Positions 1 to 8,684 are shown, counted from the stretch's first letter. The stretch is DNA of 64,000 nucleotides from Candidatus Sulfotelmatobacter sp. (GCA_030041215.1 JASHOH010000136.1:214230-278229); one strand, 5' to 3'. Notes: a model not told the origin generated them from the letters alone. Made by a program: numbers and translations.

Positions 1-245
1 CATCGGTAACTGGGCATCACGAAATCAGTATCGCGGCGCGTGGAGAGCGCCCCGACGATGCTGGCTTCAGCGCCATCGCCCAAATGAGAATGTCCGCGGA
101 TTACACCGGGATGTTCGATGAAAACGCGCTTGACGGCCTCCTCGAATTCACGGATGCGAACCATCTGCGTGTACATCCATCGCAGTCGGTTGCTGTCTGT
201 TTTCACTCTTCGCAGGGCGGATCTTTTTGCGGTCTTTTGCGGCAT
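1..245 (-). CDS. 2-oxoacid dehydrogenase E1 component alpha subunit (N-terminal part, runs off window)
   Basis: The minus-strand frame opens with ATG at 245, preceded by GGAGG six bases upstream, and stays open to the window edge (about 81 residues). The translation contains MVRIREFEEAVKRVF, then a segment GHSHLGDGAEA and TDFVMPSYR. This is the start of thiamine-diphosphate-dependent E1 alpha subunits of the pyruvate/acetoin/branched-chain dehydrogenase family, which oxidatively decarboxylate 2-oxoacids together with E1 beta, a lipoyl E2 and E3. The gene lies 11 bp downstream of a free-standing lipoyl-domain gene in the same direction, which supports the assignment. The substrate cannot be deduced, because the ThDP motif lies outside the window. 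Confidence 0.8.
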   Translation of the reverse strand, partial: MPQKTAKRSALRRVKTDSNRLRWMYTQMVRIREFEEAVKRVFIEHPGVIRGHSHLGDGAEASIVGALSTRRDTDFVMPSYR

Positions 246-256
246 TTCCGTGCCTC

Positions 257-538
257 CTACTTTTTCGCTTTTGCAGGCTTCGCAGCCGACTCCGCAATCT
301 CGCAGAGCGGGTCTCCGACCGGAACCTCGGCAGTTTCGTGCGCCAACAGCTTTGTAAGTATGCCACCGAAAGGCGATTCCAGCTCGTAGCTGATTTTCTC
401 GGTTTCCAGCTCGACCAGCGGGTCGCCGGCCTTTACTCGATCGCCTTCGTGCTTCAGCCATCGCACCACGATGGCTTTGGTGCTCGTGACTCCGCCGGAT
501 TTGGGTACGATCACGGTTGTCAAGGATCCGGTCCTCAA
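257..538 (-). CDS. stand-alone lipoyl (biotinyl/lipoyl) domain protein, E2-like
   Basis: This 93-residue protein is a single lipoyl/biotinyl-attachment domain. The pattern VPKSGGV, then WLKHEGDRVKAGDPLVELETEKI, matches E2 lipoyl domains, with the modified lysine in ETEKI (about residue 48). No E3-binding or acyltransferase domain follows, so it is only the swinging arm. It would carry acyl groups for the E1 encoded just downstream, and the catalytic E2 core would have to come from elsewhere. The longest frame begins with TTG (538). Internal TTG (523) and GTG (514) are alternatives, and GTG would give the usual short N-terminus before VPK. Confidence 0.75.
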   Translation of the reverse strand: MRTGSLTTVIVPKSGGVTSTKAIVVRWLKHEGDRVKAGDPLVELETEKISYELESPFGGILTKLLAHETAEVPVGDPLCEIAESAAKPAKAKK

Positions 539-544
539 GGTAGT

Positions 545-642
545 GTCCTAGATCGACCGCGAAGGGCACGTAGGTACACGAAGAAATCTGTAATCACGCC
601 TTCGAGCGACGTCGTGTCCTTCGTGGTTTTTGAATTTAGGAC
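545..642. repeat. palindromic intergenic element
   Basis: The space between the lipoyl gene and the ligase gene is filled by nested inverted repeats. CCGCGAAGGGCACG at 557-570 pairs with CGTGTCCTTCGTGG at 613-626 (12 of 14), and an outer pair GTCCTA (545-550) / TAGGAC (637-642) flanks it. No gene is visible in it. It resembles short dispersed palindromic elements rather than a Rho-independent terminator, because no T-run follows a stem. Confidence 0.45.
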
Positions 643-703
643 ATCACCTTCCTCAAATCAGATCAGGCCAATCTTGCCCATCTCATTTTGCTAATGTGCT
701 CGG

Positions 704-2272
704 CTAATGCACTTGCCGCTCCGCATGTTCCCAGTACGAGGCGCGAAGTTTCTTTCTGTCGATCTTGCCAGCGGCAGTCTTGGGAATCTCTTCGCAAAAT
801 TCGACAGACTTTGGAGCCTTTACTCCCCCCAGCTTCTGTTTGCAGTGAGAAATAACAGCCGCCTCGCTCAAGGATACGCCCGGGCGAAGCACAATGAATG
901 CCTTGACCGCCTCTCCCCAATTGTCATGAGGAACACCAATCACCGCGCACTCGTGAACCTCAGGAAGTGCCATCACTGCCGCTTCCACCTCGGCGCAGTA
1001 AACATTAAAGCCACCTGAGATGATCATGTCTTTCTTTCGGTCGACGATATAGACGTAGCCTTCTTCGTCCATGTAACCGACATCGCCAGTGTGGTGCCAG
1101 CCGTGGGTGCGGATCTCCGCTGTGGCCTCGGGCATTTTGTAGTAACCGCCACAGATGAGCGAGCCGCGAGCCACAATTTCTCCGCGTTCACCCGCCGGCA
1201 AAATCCGGCCGCTGTCGTCCATGATGGCGAGGCGCACTGCCAGGGTAGGCTTGCCGCAACTGGCCAGGCGTTCTGGATGATCGCCCGCTGCCGCAGCTGC
1301 GACAGTCTTGGAATCGAGAAAGGTCAGGATCATTGGCGCTTCCGTCTGACCGTAGGACTGGCACATGCATGGGCCGAAGACTTCCACCGCATTCTTTAAT
1401 TTGTCGGGGGCGACTGGTGATCCCGCCAAAAGAAAACCGCGGAGGCTTGAGTAATCGAAGTCGCGCACCTGCGGATGCGCCAGCAAGTTGTACAGCGCGG
1501 TAGGAGGAAGATAGAGATGAGTGACCCGATAGTGCTCAATGTTGCGCAGGACTTCGAGTGCATCGAACTTGGGCATAATGACATGGGTCGCTCCCGCTGA
1601 ACACATCACAAACGCCAGAACGCCCGCGGCATGCGACAGCGGGGCCGTGTTCAGGCACACAGGATGTTCGACGTCGCCCCGCCAATAGTGCGTGGCCAGT
1701 TCCGTCATCGTGCCCAATGCAAGATTGGTCACACGAACGCCTTTTGCCGGACCGGTGGTTCCTCCTGTGGGCACCAGCCCGGCGAGTCGGTCAGGGTTTC
1801 CGTAGGCATCGCCCCAATGCGGAACTTTCGCTTCCGCTCCCTGTTCCATGAAAGCCTGCAAGGATAGATGCTCCCCATCTTCGCGATCGAGGCAGATTAC
1901 GTCCCGCAAGGAGGGTACACGCCGCTTGATTTCAGCAACGCTATCCCGAAACTGGCTGTGATAGAACAACCACGCCATTTCCACGTAGTTCATGTATTCC
2001 ACGTTGGCATCAATAGCGTTGCGGTAATTGATCGGCACCCACACTGCTCCGGAGCGCATGATGCCCAGCATGCAGAAGAGAACTCTGGCATCATTGTGCG
2101 AGTAAATGCCGGCAGGCTCCTGGTCGCGCAATCCTCTCGCCCACAGAGCGCGAGCGATATCCTGGGTCGCGTCGCGCATCTCGCGATACGACCAGGAGCA
2201 TTCGGCCGCGATGATGGCCGTGCGATCGAGGTTTGCTTCGGCACCTTTATCGAAATAGTCGATCGCACGCAT
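704..2272 (-). CDS. AMP-forming acyl-/aryl-CoA synthetase
   Basis: A 522-residue member of the ANL superfamily that would adenylate a carboxylic acid and transfer it to CoA. Visible motifs are the P-loop TGGTTGPAKGV, YGQTEAP, the hinge stretch HTGDVGYMDEEGYVYIVDRKKD, and the C-terminal catalytic lysine region PKTAAGKIDRKKLR. The frame is open 68 codons further upstream, but that part lies inside the preceding gene. ATG at 2272, with GGAG about 8 nt upstream and 17 bp after the previous stop, is the better start. It probably forms an operon with the saccharopine-dehydrogenase-like gene. The aromatic-catabolism neighbourhood suggests an aromatic or phenylpropanoid acid as substrate, but the sequence alone does not fix this. 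Confidence 0.85.
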   Translation of the reverse strand: MRAIDYFDKGAEANLDRTAIIAAECSWSYREMRDATQDIARALWARGLRDQEPAGIYSHNDARVLFCMLGIMRSGAVWVPINYRNAIDANVEYMNYVEMAWLFYHSQFRDSVAEIKRRVPSLRDVICLDREDGEHLSLQAFMEQGAEAKVPHWGDAYGNPDRLAGLVPTGGTTGPAKGVRVTNLALGTMTELATHYWRGDVEHPVCLNTAPLSHAAGVLAFVMCSAGATHVIMPKFDALEVLRNIEHYRVTHLYLPPTALYNLLAHPQVRDFDYSSLRGFLLAGSPVAPDKLKNAVEVFGPCMCQSYGQTEAPMILTFLDSKTVAAAAAGDHPERLASCGKPTLAVRLAIMDDSGRILPAGERGEIVARGSLICGGYYKMPEATAEIRTHGWHHTGDVGYMDEEGYVYIVDRKKDMIISGGFNVYCAEVEAAVMALPEVHECAVIGVPHDNWGEAVKAFIVLRPGVSLSEAAVISHCKQKLGGVKAPKSVEFCEEIPKTAAGKIDRKKLRASYWEHAERQVH

Positions 2273-2289
2273 GACTAAATCTCCGCTGG

Positions 2290-3399
2290 TCAGGAAGTAA
2301 AACGAACCTTGGCGAGCCCGTGCTCTTCCAGAACTCGCAGTATTTCCCGGTGTCCGAATGCTTCTGCGGGGGAAGCAAAGCCAACCTTCTGCGGTGCCGC
2401 ATGTACCAGGTGGTGGGCCGCAAACGCCTGTAGCAATCCCGTCTGGCGATAACAACAGGTGCCGAAGACCACGCACTGTGCATAATCGGTTGAGCCGCGG
2501 CCCACTACGACTTCAATCGTTCGCTGCTCGCGCGGATTTTCCCGAGGCGGCGTTCCCGCCTGCACCGCGTTCGCCATCTCGGCAAGTTTCTTTTCTCGAT
2601 CCGCTTTCGGCAGCGGCCGAATCTGATCTTCAAACAATTTCTCAGTCGCCGCGACGCCTTCCATGATGTGACGATCGAGTAAGCCGCCCATCGAACGCAC
2701 ATTCGCTACCTGCGGGTGATTCTTGAACCAGACTGGTTGCGGGAAGCCTCCCCACGAGAGTGCGAGCTGAGTTTGCAAATAGCCAGGAATGGCTACATCA
2801 TAGCGGCTCGCACGAGGCCAGGCCTTGTATTGATTCTGCTCCAGATAGTAAGCATCGGTCTGGATGACTGCAAAAATCGTTTGCGTGGAGCCAAAGGTCG
2901 GAATTCCCTTAAACATGGTGACGGTTTCGAGCGTATCAATTGCGCCAGATTGTAAGCAAAGCCTGGCAGCGGCGTCGCTGACTGCGCACATAAAGGCAGT
3001 TGCCGGCGCAGCCAGGAGCCCGCGTTCACGGAATTTTTCGCCCCAGTTCTCGGCGACTTCACGAATCCAGGCCTGCTCCCCGCCAATGTCGATGTAATGG
3101 CAACCGGCTTTCAGCGCCGCTTCAATGACCCGCGGTCCGTTATAGATAAATGGGCCGGCAGTGTTGCAAACCACTTTGGCGCCGTCGAAGATACGCCCTA
3201 GATCTTCGAGAGTGCCAGCGGTTTCTACGATCTCAAAGTCGGCACTTTCAATACCCGGGACGTGATCCAACACCTGCTTCACTCTTGCAGCGCTTCTGCC
3301 CGCCGCTATGAAAGGTGTGTTGTATTCGCGGAGAAATTCGGCTATCAATCTACCGGAAAATCCGTTGGCCCCGTAAACAACCACCGGCCTTTTGCTCAT
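2290..3399 (-). CDS. saccharopine dehydrogenase-like NAD(P)-dependent oxidoreductase
   Basis: This 369-residue protein opens with a Rossmann motif VVYGANGFSGRLIAEFL and continues with NTAGPFIYNGPRVIEAAL and HYIDIGGEQ, as in the saccharopine dehydrogenase / trans-acting enoyl-reductase family. These proteins bind NAD(P)H and include many uncharacterised reductases. Real lysine-biosynthetic saccharopine dehydrogenase is unlikely, since no lysine genes are near. Its partner 17 bp downstream is an acyl-CoA synthetase, so a role in processing an aromatic or aliphatic side chain is possible (inference). It is transcribed divergently from the HxlR regulator. Confidence 0.7.
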   Translation of the reverse strand: MSKRPVVVYGANGFSGRLIAEFLREYNTPFIAAGRSAARVKQVLDHVPGIESADFEIVETAGTLEDLGRIFDGAKVVCNTAGPFIYNGPRVIEAALKAGCHYIDIGGEQAWIREVAENWGEKFRERGLLAAPATAFMCAVSDAAARLCLQSGAIDTLETVTMFKGIPTFGSTQTIFAVIQTDAYYLEQNQYKAWPRASRYDVAIPGYLQTQLALSWGGFPQPVWFKNHPQVANVRSMGGLLDRHIMEGVAATEKLFEDQIRPLPKADREKKLAEMANAVQAGTPPRENPREQRTIEVVVGRGSTDYAQCVVFGTCCYRQTGLLQAFAAHHLVHAAPQKVGFASPAEAFGHREILRVLEEHGLAKVRFTS

Positions 3400-3476
3400 G
3401 TGCGACAGCTCCTGGGAAAGTAGTCTGCTGTTGGCGTATGCACTAATCTGCTGGGGCGCCCCCTCGATAAAAACCT

Positions 3477-3560
3477 AGCAGCTCAGCTGCTCGCCCCAGT
3501 CAGCGGCACCCCGCCTGTTGACTACTGTGAATCAGGTGCCAGACCAGGGGAATCCCTGGT
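3477..3560. promoter_or_regulatory. two palindromes in the divergent HxlR control region
   Basis: The 241-bp gap between the divergent oxidoreductase and HxlR genes contains two perfect inverted repeats. AGCAGCTCAGCTGCT occupies 3477-3491 (7-bp arms, 1-nt centre), and ACCAGGGGAATCCCTGGT occupies 3543-3560 (7-bp arms, 4-nt centre). HxlR dimers bind dyad sites and their genes commonly sit divergent from their targets, so these are candidate operators. The assignment of either palindrome to this regulator is inference. Confidence 0.45.
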
Positions 3561-3640
3561 TCAGACGCAGATTGTAGGCTAAAGTATCTTTATTGCCAGT
3601 AGGCACTTTTTTGTAACCTGTGATACCGAAGGAGACTGAG

Positions 3641-4033
3641 GTGGAAGAATATTACTGCCCGGTGAAGCTAACCACGGACGTGATTGGCGGCAAGTGGAAG
3701 CCGCTGATCCTGTTTTATCTCGAAAGCGGAACCAAACGCTTCGGAGAGCTTCGCAAATTAATTCCCGGCATGACCAAGAAGATGCTGACCCAGCACTTGC
3801 GTGACCTGGAGCGCGATGAAGTCATTCGCCGAAAAGTGTATGCCGTCGTGCCGCCTAAGGTGGAATATTCGCTGACAAAACACGGAGAAAGCCTCAAGCC
3901 CATCTTGCGGCTTATGTCGGCTTGGGGAGCGAAGCACCGCAAACGGTATGGGATTCCAAAGAGCAACAAGAGGCCGTTAATGCCCTCCTCAAAGCAGTCC
4001 ACAGCACCTCAGCAGCGGGTATTCAGCACTTAA
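3641..4033 (+). CDS. HxlR-family transcriptional regulator
   Basis: A small winged-helix DNA-binding protein (130 residues from the chosen start). It shows the family signature CPV then [15 protein letters not shown], followed by [24 protein letters not shown] and the wing region. HxlR proteins respond to aldehydes, quinones or redox cues and often control neighbouring catabolic genes. The frame is open from GTG 3620, but GTG at 3641 has AAGGAG six bases upstream and gives the family-typical start just before the conserved N-terminal cysteine (EEYYCPV). It stands alone on the plus strand between two minus-strand operons, and palindromes upstream may be its operator. Confidence 0.85.
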   Translation: MEEYYCPVKLTTDVIGGKWKPLILFYLESGTKRFGELRKLIPGMTKKMLTQHLRDLERDEVIRRKVYAVVPPKVEYSLTKHGESLKPILRLMSAWGAKHRKRYGIPKSNKRPLMPSSKQSTAPQQRVFST

Positions 4034-4063
4034 CAACGCGCCCCGGGCAGCGGCTGAAGTGCC

Positions 4064-5170
4064 TCAGGCGCGCATACGCGTCACAACAGGTGCACCCCAA
4101 ACTTCCTTGGCCGTTTCGGCCACGAGGCGCAGCTTGGCCTCTTGATCGGCCGGGCTTACTAGATTTCCCTCAATGGTTGAGGCAAAGCCACATTGCGGAC
4201 TGAGCGCTAGCAGTTCCAGAGGAATGAACTGCGAGGCCTGCTCGATGCGCTGTTTCAGTTCGTCTTTGCTCTCCAGAGTTGGCTTTTTGGAGCTGGCGAG
4301 TCCTAAAACGACCGTACGATCTTCAGGAACCTGGCGCAATGGCTCGAAGCCGCCCGAGCGCTCATCGTCATATTCAAGCAGAAAGCGATGAAAGCGCGTC
4401 TTCTGAAATACCTTCGTAATCGGGCCGTAATCGCCTGAAGCGTAGAACCTGCTTTGATTGTTGCCGCGGCAAAGGTGCAAGCCGAAAATCACTCCCGCAT
4501 GATTACCGATGACCGCATTGTCCATTTCGGTCGAAAGGTCGAGAAGACGGTCGGGATCATTGCCGCGCTGGCGGTATCCCTCGCGTAACTGAGGATCCAG
4601 CAACGCGGCGTATTGCGGCGAGTCAATCTGAATATATGTGCATCCCAGGCGGACCAACTCTTCTACTTCATCCCGCAAAATGTCCACCAGGTCGGCCAGA
4701 TAACCGTCAATCTTGGGATAAGCGGCGGATGACTTCTTGTTATCGTAATACGCGGCAGCCTGTTGTGCACTGATTATTGTTGTTTTTGCGGGATGACTGG
4801 TACGTGCCCGCAGGTAAGTAAACTCTTCCGCGCACAGGGGACGTTTCCGGCGAAGTTTCGAAACCACGACCGGCCGGGGCAACACCATCTCCTCGCCCTG
4901 CTCGTTGCGAAATGGAATGGCCCAGCCCCCAAATTTATCGAAGCCCTCGACTGCATCAATTAAGTGTCCAAAGAATGCGTAGCGGCGCATCTCGCCGTCG
5001 GTGAGCACTTCTAACCCGGCGCGCTTCTGCAACTCGACGGCTTCGTCAACCGCCCGGTCCTCGAGAGACTTGAATTCTGAGGGGGTGATCTGTCCCTTCT
5101 CATGACGTTCACGCGCCTCCTTCAAATAGGATGGGCGCAATAGACTTCCGACGACATCGCTTCGATACAC
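4064..5170 (-). CDS. MetE-like (cobalamin-independent methionine synthase C-terminal type) methyltransferase
   Basis: A 368-residue single-domain protein of the UROD/MetE-like TIM-barrel superfamily. It opens YRSDVVGSLLRP, has TDGEMRR, YIQIDSPQY and GLHLCRGNN, and ends with the zinc-cysteine region LSPQCGFAS of MetE C-terminal domains. Full MetE has about 750 residues, so this is the short 'core' form. Such proteins transfer methyl groups to thiols; some need a corrinoid protein as donor. In a cluster with THF-dependent aryl O-demethylases, a role in disposing of methyl groups is tempting but unproven. GTG at 5170 is chosen because AAAGGAGGT lies directly upstream, straddling the stop codon of the PQQ dehydrogenase gene. 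The longer frame (to 5239) lies inside that gene. Confidence 0.75.
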   Translation of the reverse strand: MYRSDVVGSLLRPSYLKEARERHEKGQITPSEFKSLEDRAVDEAVELQKRAGLEVLTDGEMRRYAFFGHLIDAVEGFDKFGGWAIPFRNEQGEEMVLPRPVVVSKLRRKRPLCAEEFTYLRARTSHPAKTTIISAQQAAAYYDNKKSSAAYPKIDGYLADLVDILRDEVEELVRLGCTYIQIDSPQYAALLDPQLREGYRQRGNDPDRLLDLSTEMDNAVIGNHAGVIFGLHLCRGNNQSRFYASGDYGPITKVFQKTRFHRFLLEYDDERSGGFEPLRQVPEDRTVVLGLASSKKPTLESKDELKQRIEQASQFIPLELLALSPQCGFASTIEGNLVSPADQEAKLRLVAETAKEVWGAPVVTRMRA

Positions 5171-5180
5171 AGGACCTCCT

Positions 5181-7391
5181 TTAATGCCTCTGGACATCGC
5201 TCTGAACTTGGCTCTGGACCCGGCTTTGGACACGGGCATCCTGGTTGCGGCGGAAAATTACGTACGAGCGGATTGCGCTGGCATCGTCGCGAGAGAGTTC
5301 CTTCGAGAAAGAAACCATTCCCTGGGATTGCAGGTCGCCCCGTAACACGATCTCGAACCAGGTGTCATCGGTGAGCGCGCTGCTGCCCCGCAAATCTGGC
5401 AGCACACCTCCGCTCACGGCGACGTCACCGTGACATCCGGCACAATAGCTTTGAAAAAGCTGTTCGCCTTTGCGAATCGTTGCAAGACTCGCTGGATTAG
5501 GTAGCGCTGTCAACTGTGGCTGCTCTACAGCTTGCAAGGGCGGCAGGCTCGCTTTCCCTCCGAGCTTGAAAACCAGCATGCGGCTGACGTTGCGTACTCG
5601 CCCTGAGGCGAAAGAGACCTCGCCCGCGGCCAGCGGAAACACGCCACCCCAACCTGCGAGCACGGCAACGTACTGTTGGCCGTTGACCTCATACGTGACT
5701 GGGCCCGCCATCACTCCGGTCTGAGCTGCGAACGACCACAATCTCGCGCCGCTATCGGCACGGTAAGCTTCAAAGTTTCCACCGGCGGTCCCTTCGAAAA
5801 CCAAATTTCCCGCCGTCGCGAGCGTGCCGCCGTTCCAGGGGCCGGGCCGATCAATCGTCCAGGCAGCCTTCTGCTCCGCTGGGTCCCAGGCCACTAACTT
5901 CCCTTTCACGGTCGCGAGGATTGCCTTCTTCACCTTGGGATCCTGCGGCATGCCAGCCGCGACTACATCAATTCCGTAATTCGGCGCTAGCTTCTTCGCT
6001 TCGAAACTGTCGGGCAGCTTGTACTTGAATCCGGCATCATTCACTGGAATGTAGGCAAGCCGGGTGATTGGACTGTATGACATCGGTTGCCAACTGTGTG
6101 CTCCGACTGGTCCGGGCACGATGGGCGCAGGGTCGGCTCCCTGATATCTCGCCAGGACGGTCTCTACAGGGCGACCGGTTCTCAGATCTACTCCACTGGC
6201 CCAGTTTACGAACGTGTAAGGCTTGGCGGAGAGCAGCGTGCCGTTCGTGCGGTCGAGAACGTAAAAGAAACCGTTTTTCGGTGCTTGCATTAAGACTTTT
6301 CGAGCGCGCCCGTCAATGACGAGATCAGCGAGGATGATATCTTCGGCAGAGTCGAAATCCCAGGCGTCGGCGGGGTCCTCCTGATAGTGCCAGACGTACT
6401 CTCCGGTCCCAATTTTGAGCGCGACGATTGAGCAGGTGAGCAAATTGTCGCCGCCCTTGGGGCTGCGAAATTTTTCGCTCCACGGAGTTCCGTTGCCCGT
6501 CCCGATATAAAGCTGGTCGAGCTCCGAGTCATAGGCGATCGTGTTCCACACCGTGCCGCCTCCCCCGAGCTTCCACCAGTCGCCACTCCAAGTCTGGGCA
6601 GCTTTTGCGAGGATTGGGCTTTCAAATGGATGCGCGGGGTTTCCGGGAACGGTATAAAAACGCCAGACTGATTTTCCGGTTTCGCTGTCATAGGCCGAAA
6701 CATAGCCGCGAACCCCGAACTCCCCGCCGCCGTTGCCGATAATCACTTTGCCCTTGGCGACACGCGGGGCGCCGGTAATCGTGTAGCGGAAATTGGGATC
6801 AATGGTAAGCGTTTCCCAAATACGACGGCCCGTCGTCGCATCAAGGGCGATCAAACGTCCATCCAGTGTTCCGACAAAAATCTTGCCGTTCCAGGCTGCA
6901 ACTCCACGGTTCACGACGTCGCAACATGCGTTTACCGCCCAATTGCCGGGGACTTTGGGGTCATAGGACCAGAGCAGTTTCCCGGTGGCGGCATTGAGCG
7001 CGAAGACTTTGCTCCATGCGCTGGTAAAGTACATGACGCCGTCAACGACGATGGGAGTTGCTTCCTGGCCCCGATTTGTGTCCAAGTCGTAGTACCAGGC
7101 TAATCCCAGCTGCGAGACGTTGTGATCGTTAATCTGATTCAGCGGGCTGAAGCGCTGCTCATCGTAGGTGCGGCCGTAGGTCATCCAGTTACCCGGCTCG
7201 CGATCAGCGTTGATGATCCGAGATTCGTTCACGTCTGCAGGTTTGACGGGGATCTCGGAAGCAACTCTCGCTTGGTTGCATGCCTGCGAAATCACTGCAA
7301 GAAAAAGTGTGACAGAAAGAAGTCTGGTTGTGAGGCCCCGCTTCGATTTCCTTTCTTCAAGTAGCATGGGGCAGACGGACGTGGAAATCAC
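5181..7391 (-). CDS. PQQ-dependent alcohol dehydrogenase with C-terminal cytochrome c (quinohaemoprotein)
   Basis: A 736-residue periplasmic quinohaemoprotein of the methanol/ethanol dehydrogenase type. It has a lipobox-like signal LAVISQAC (C38). An eight-bladed propeller with the vicinal pair C156-C157 (NACCDVV) follows, then GDNLLTC (metal-binding Asn) and the catalytic stretch WDFD (D345, D347). A haem c domain has C650-AGC-H (CAGCH). Type II enzymes pass electrons from PQQ to their own haem. The second Asp two residues after the catalytic one is the signature associated with lanthanide-using enzymes. In this context it could oxidise aromatic alcohols (inference). Its GTG start overlaps the pcaG stop (GTGA); ATG at 7367 is an alternative. 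The C-terminus ends in a small repeat, VQSRVQSQVQS. Confidence 0.88.
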   Translation of the reverse strand: MISTSVCPMLLEERKSKRGLTTRLLSVTLFLAVISQACNQARVASEIPVKPADVNESRIINADREPGNWMTYGRTYDEQRFSPLNQINDHNVSQLGLAWYYDLDTNRGQEATPIVVDGVMYFTSAWSKVFALNAATGKLLWSYDPKVPGNWAVNACCDVVNRGVAAWNGKIFVGTLDGRLIALDATTGRRIWETLTIDPNFRYTITGAPRVAKGKVIIGNGGGEFGVRGYVSAYDSETGKSVWRFYTVPGNPAHPFESPILAKAAQTWSGDWWKLGGGGTVWNTIAYDSELDQLYIGTGNGTPWSEKFRSPKGGDNLLTCSIVALKIGTGEYVWHYQEDPADAWDFDSAEDIILADLVIDGRARKVLMQAPKNGFFYVLDRTNGTLLSAKPYTFVNWASGVDLRTGRPVETVLARYQGADPAPIVPGPVGAHSWQPMSYSPITRLAYIPVNDAGFKYKLPDSFEAKKLAPNYGIDVVAAGMPQDPKVKKAILATVKGKLVAWDPAEQKAAWTIDRPGPWNGGTLATAGNLVFEGTAGGNFEAYRADSGARLWSFAAQTGVMAGPVTYEVNGQQYVAVLAGWGGVFPLAAGEVSFASGRVRNVSRMLVFKLGGKASLPPLQAVEQPQLTALPNPASLATIRKGEQLFQSYCAGCHGDVAVSGGVLPDLRGSSALTDDTWFEIVLRGDLQSQGMVSFSKELSRDDASAIRSYVIFRRNQDARVQSRVQSQVQSDVQRH

Positions 7392-7969
7392 ACGTCAAAG
7401 AAGACAGTTTCCCGATCTCCCTGAAGTATCACATCGAACAACCAATATCCGGGACGGGCTGGATCTGGGCGCGCCAAGAGCGTGTCCCGCCGCTCGGGCG
7501 GAATCAGCTGGAGCACCGGATCCTTGTCATTGGCGGCCTCTCCAGCGAAATAAACACGCGTGTAGAGCTGCTTCAACAACCCACGAGCGAAGACCGCGAC
7601 CGTGAGATGGGGAGCCTGCGGAGCTCCGTTGCCAACAGGGCCGGGCCTTATCGTCTCCAGCACGCAACTGCCATCCTCGCCGGTGGCTATGCGGCCAAAA
7701 CCAATCCAACCCGGATCAAGCTGCTTAGGTTGCAAGTCGTCGGGATGTTTGTACTTGCCGTTGGCGTCGGCCTGCCAAATCTCCAGCATGGCATCGTTCA
7801 CCGGGGCGCGGTTTCCATCCAGTACTCGAAACGTGATCCACATGCGCTCGCCCTTGGCCTGAGGACCGGGCACACACTTGACACAGTGTTCCTGCGTGGT
7901 GAGCTCAATCCGAAAATATGGGCCAACCGTCTGCGATGGTGTAGGGACTAAGTCCGTATCAGCTCTCAA
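7388..7969 (-). CDS. pcaG: protocatechuate 3,4-dioxygenase, alpha subunit
   Basis: A 193-residue subunit of the intradiol dioxygenase that cleaves protocatechuate to 3-carboxy-cis,cis-muconate. It shows TPSQTVGPYF near the N-terminus and AMLEIWQADANGKY, and ends FDVILQGDRETVFFDV. It lacks the second Tyr/His iron ligands, as expected for alpha. The TTG at 7969 is chosen because GGAGG stands nine bases upstream. The frame can extend to 7999, but that would lie inside pcaH. It overlaps the pcaH stop by 11 bp, so the two subunits are translationally coupled. Its product would go to PcaB and PcaL, encoded 30 kb away in this window. Confidence 0.88.
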   Translation of the reverse strand: MRADTDLVPTPSQTVGPYFRIELTTQEHCVKCVPGPQAKGERMWITFRVLDGNRAPVNDAMLEIWQADANGKYKHPDDLQPKQLDPGWIGFGRIATGEDGSCVLETIRPGPVGNGAPQAPHLTVAVFARGLLKQLYTRVYFAGEAANDKDPVLQLIPPERRDTLLARPDPARPGYWLFDVILQGDRETVFFDV

Positions 7970-8684
7970 AGGGGGTGGCCTCCGGACCGCGCAGCACAAT
8001 ATCGAATTTGTAGGCCCTGGCCCAGTCCGGCTGCGTGTTTTCCAGATCGAACTTCGAGATGAGCCGTTGTCTCGCTTTTTCGTCTGGTATCGATTGGAAG
8101 ATGGGATCGTAGGTGAACAGAGGATCGCCGGGAAAATACATTTGCGTCACCAGGCGCGTGAGGAAAGCCATCCCGAAGACGGAGAAGTGAATGTGCTCAG
8201 GCCGCCACGCGTTGTAGTGATTGAGCCAGGGGTAAGATCCCGGCTTGATGGTAATGAAACGGTACGCGCCACGTTCATCCGTCAGAGTCCGGCCGGCGCC
8301 ACTGAAGTTGGGATCCAGGGGCGCGGGATGCTGTTCCTTGATATGTCTATATCTCCCAGCGGAATTCGCCTGCCAAATCTCGATGAGGGCGTTGGGGATG
8401 GGCCGCCCGTTACTGTCGAGCACGCGTCCGTGAACGATGATGCGCTCACCAATTGGCTCGCCGGCGTGCTGGCTGGTCAGGTCGTTATCCTTTTCGCGTA
8501 CCTTTTCATGTCCAAAGATCGGTCCGGTAATTTCCGAAAGAGTATGCGGCAGAATGATTAGGGGCTTTAATGGCGCGCGTTTGATGGTGGCCCGGTAAGG
8601 TTCATACAAAGACGGTGGCTGGCTGCCCTTGGGTAACCTGATATAGCCCTTGACCGAAACTCGTGTGCTCACCTCAGAATCCAT
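7959..8684 (-). CDS. pcaH: protocatechuate 3,4-dioxygenase, beta subunit
   Basis: A 241-residue iron-binding subunit. All four Fe(III) ligands of the family are recognisable with the right spacing: Y112 (GRYRH), Y151 (SYPW), H164 and H166 (PEHIHFSVFG), reproducing the +39, +52 and +54 intervals of the Pseudomonas enzyme. The intradiol core (HGRVLDSNGRPIPNALIEIW) precedes them. The ATG at 8684 has GAGGAG just upstream; the frame extends 11 codons further without support. It is the first gene of the pcaHG pair, followed by the PQQ dehydrogenase and the MetE-like gene, probably as one transcript. Confidence 0.92.
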   Translation of the reverse strand: MDSEVSTRVSVKGYIRLPKGSQPPSLYEPYRATIKRAPLKPLIILPHTLSEITGPIFGHEKVREKDNDLTSQHAGEPIGERIIVHGRVLDSNGRPIPNALIEIWQANSAGRYRHIKEQHPAPLDPNFSGAGRTLTDERGAYRFITIKPGSYPWLNHYNAWRPEHIHFSVFGMAFLTRLVTQMYFPGDPLFTYDPIFQSIPDEKARQRLISKFDLENTQPDWARAYKFDIVLRGPEATPFES

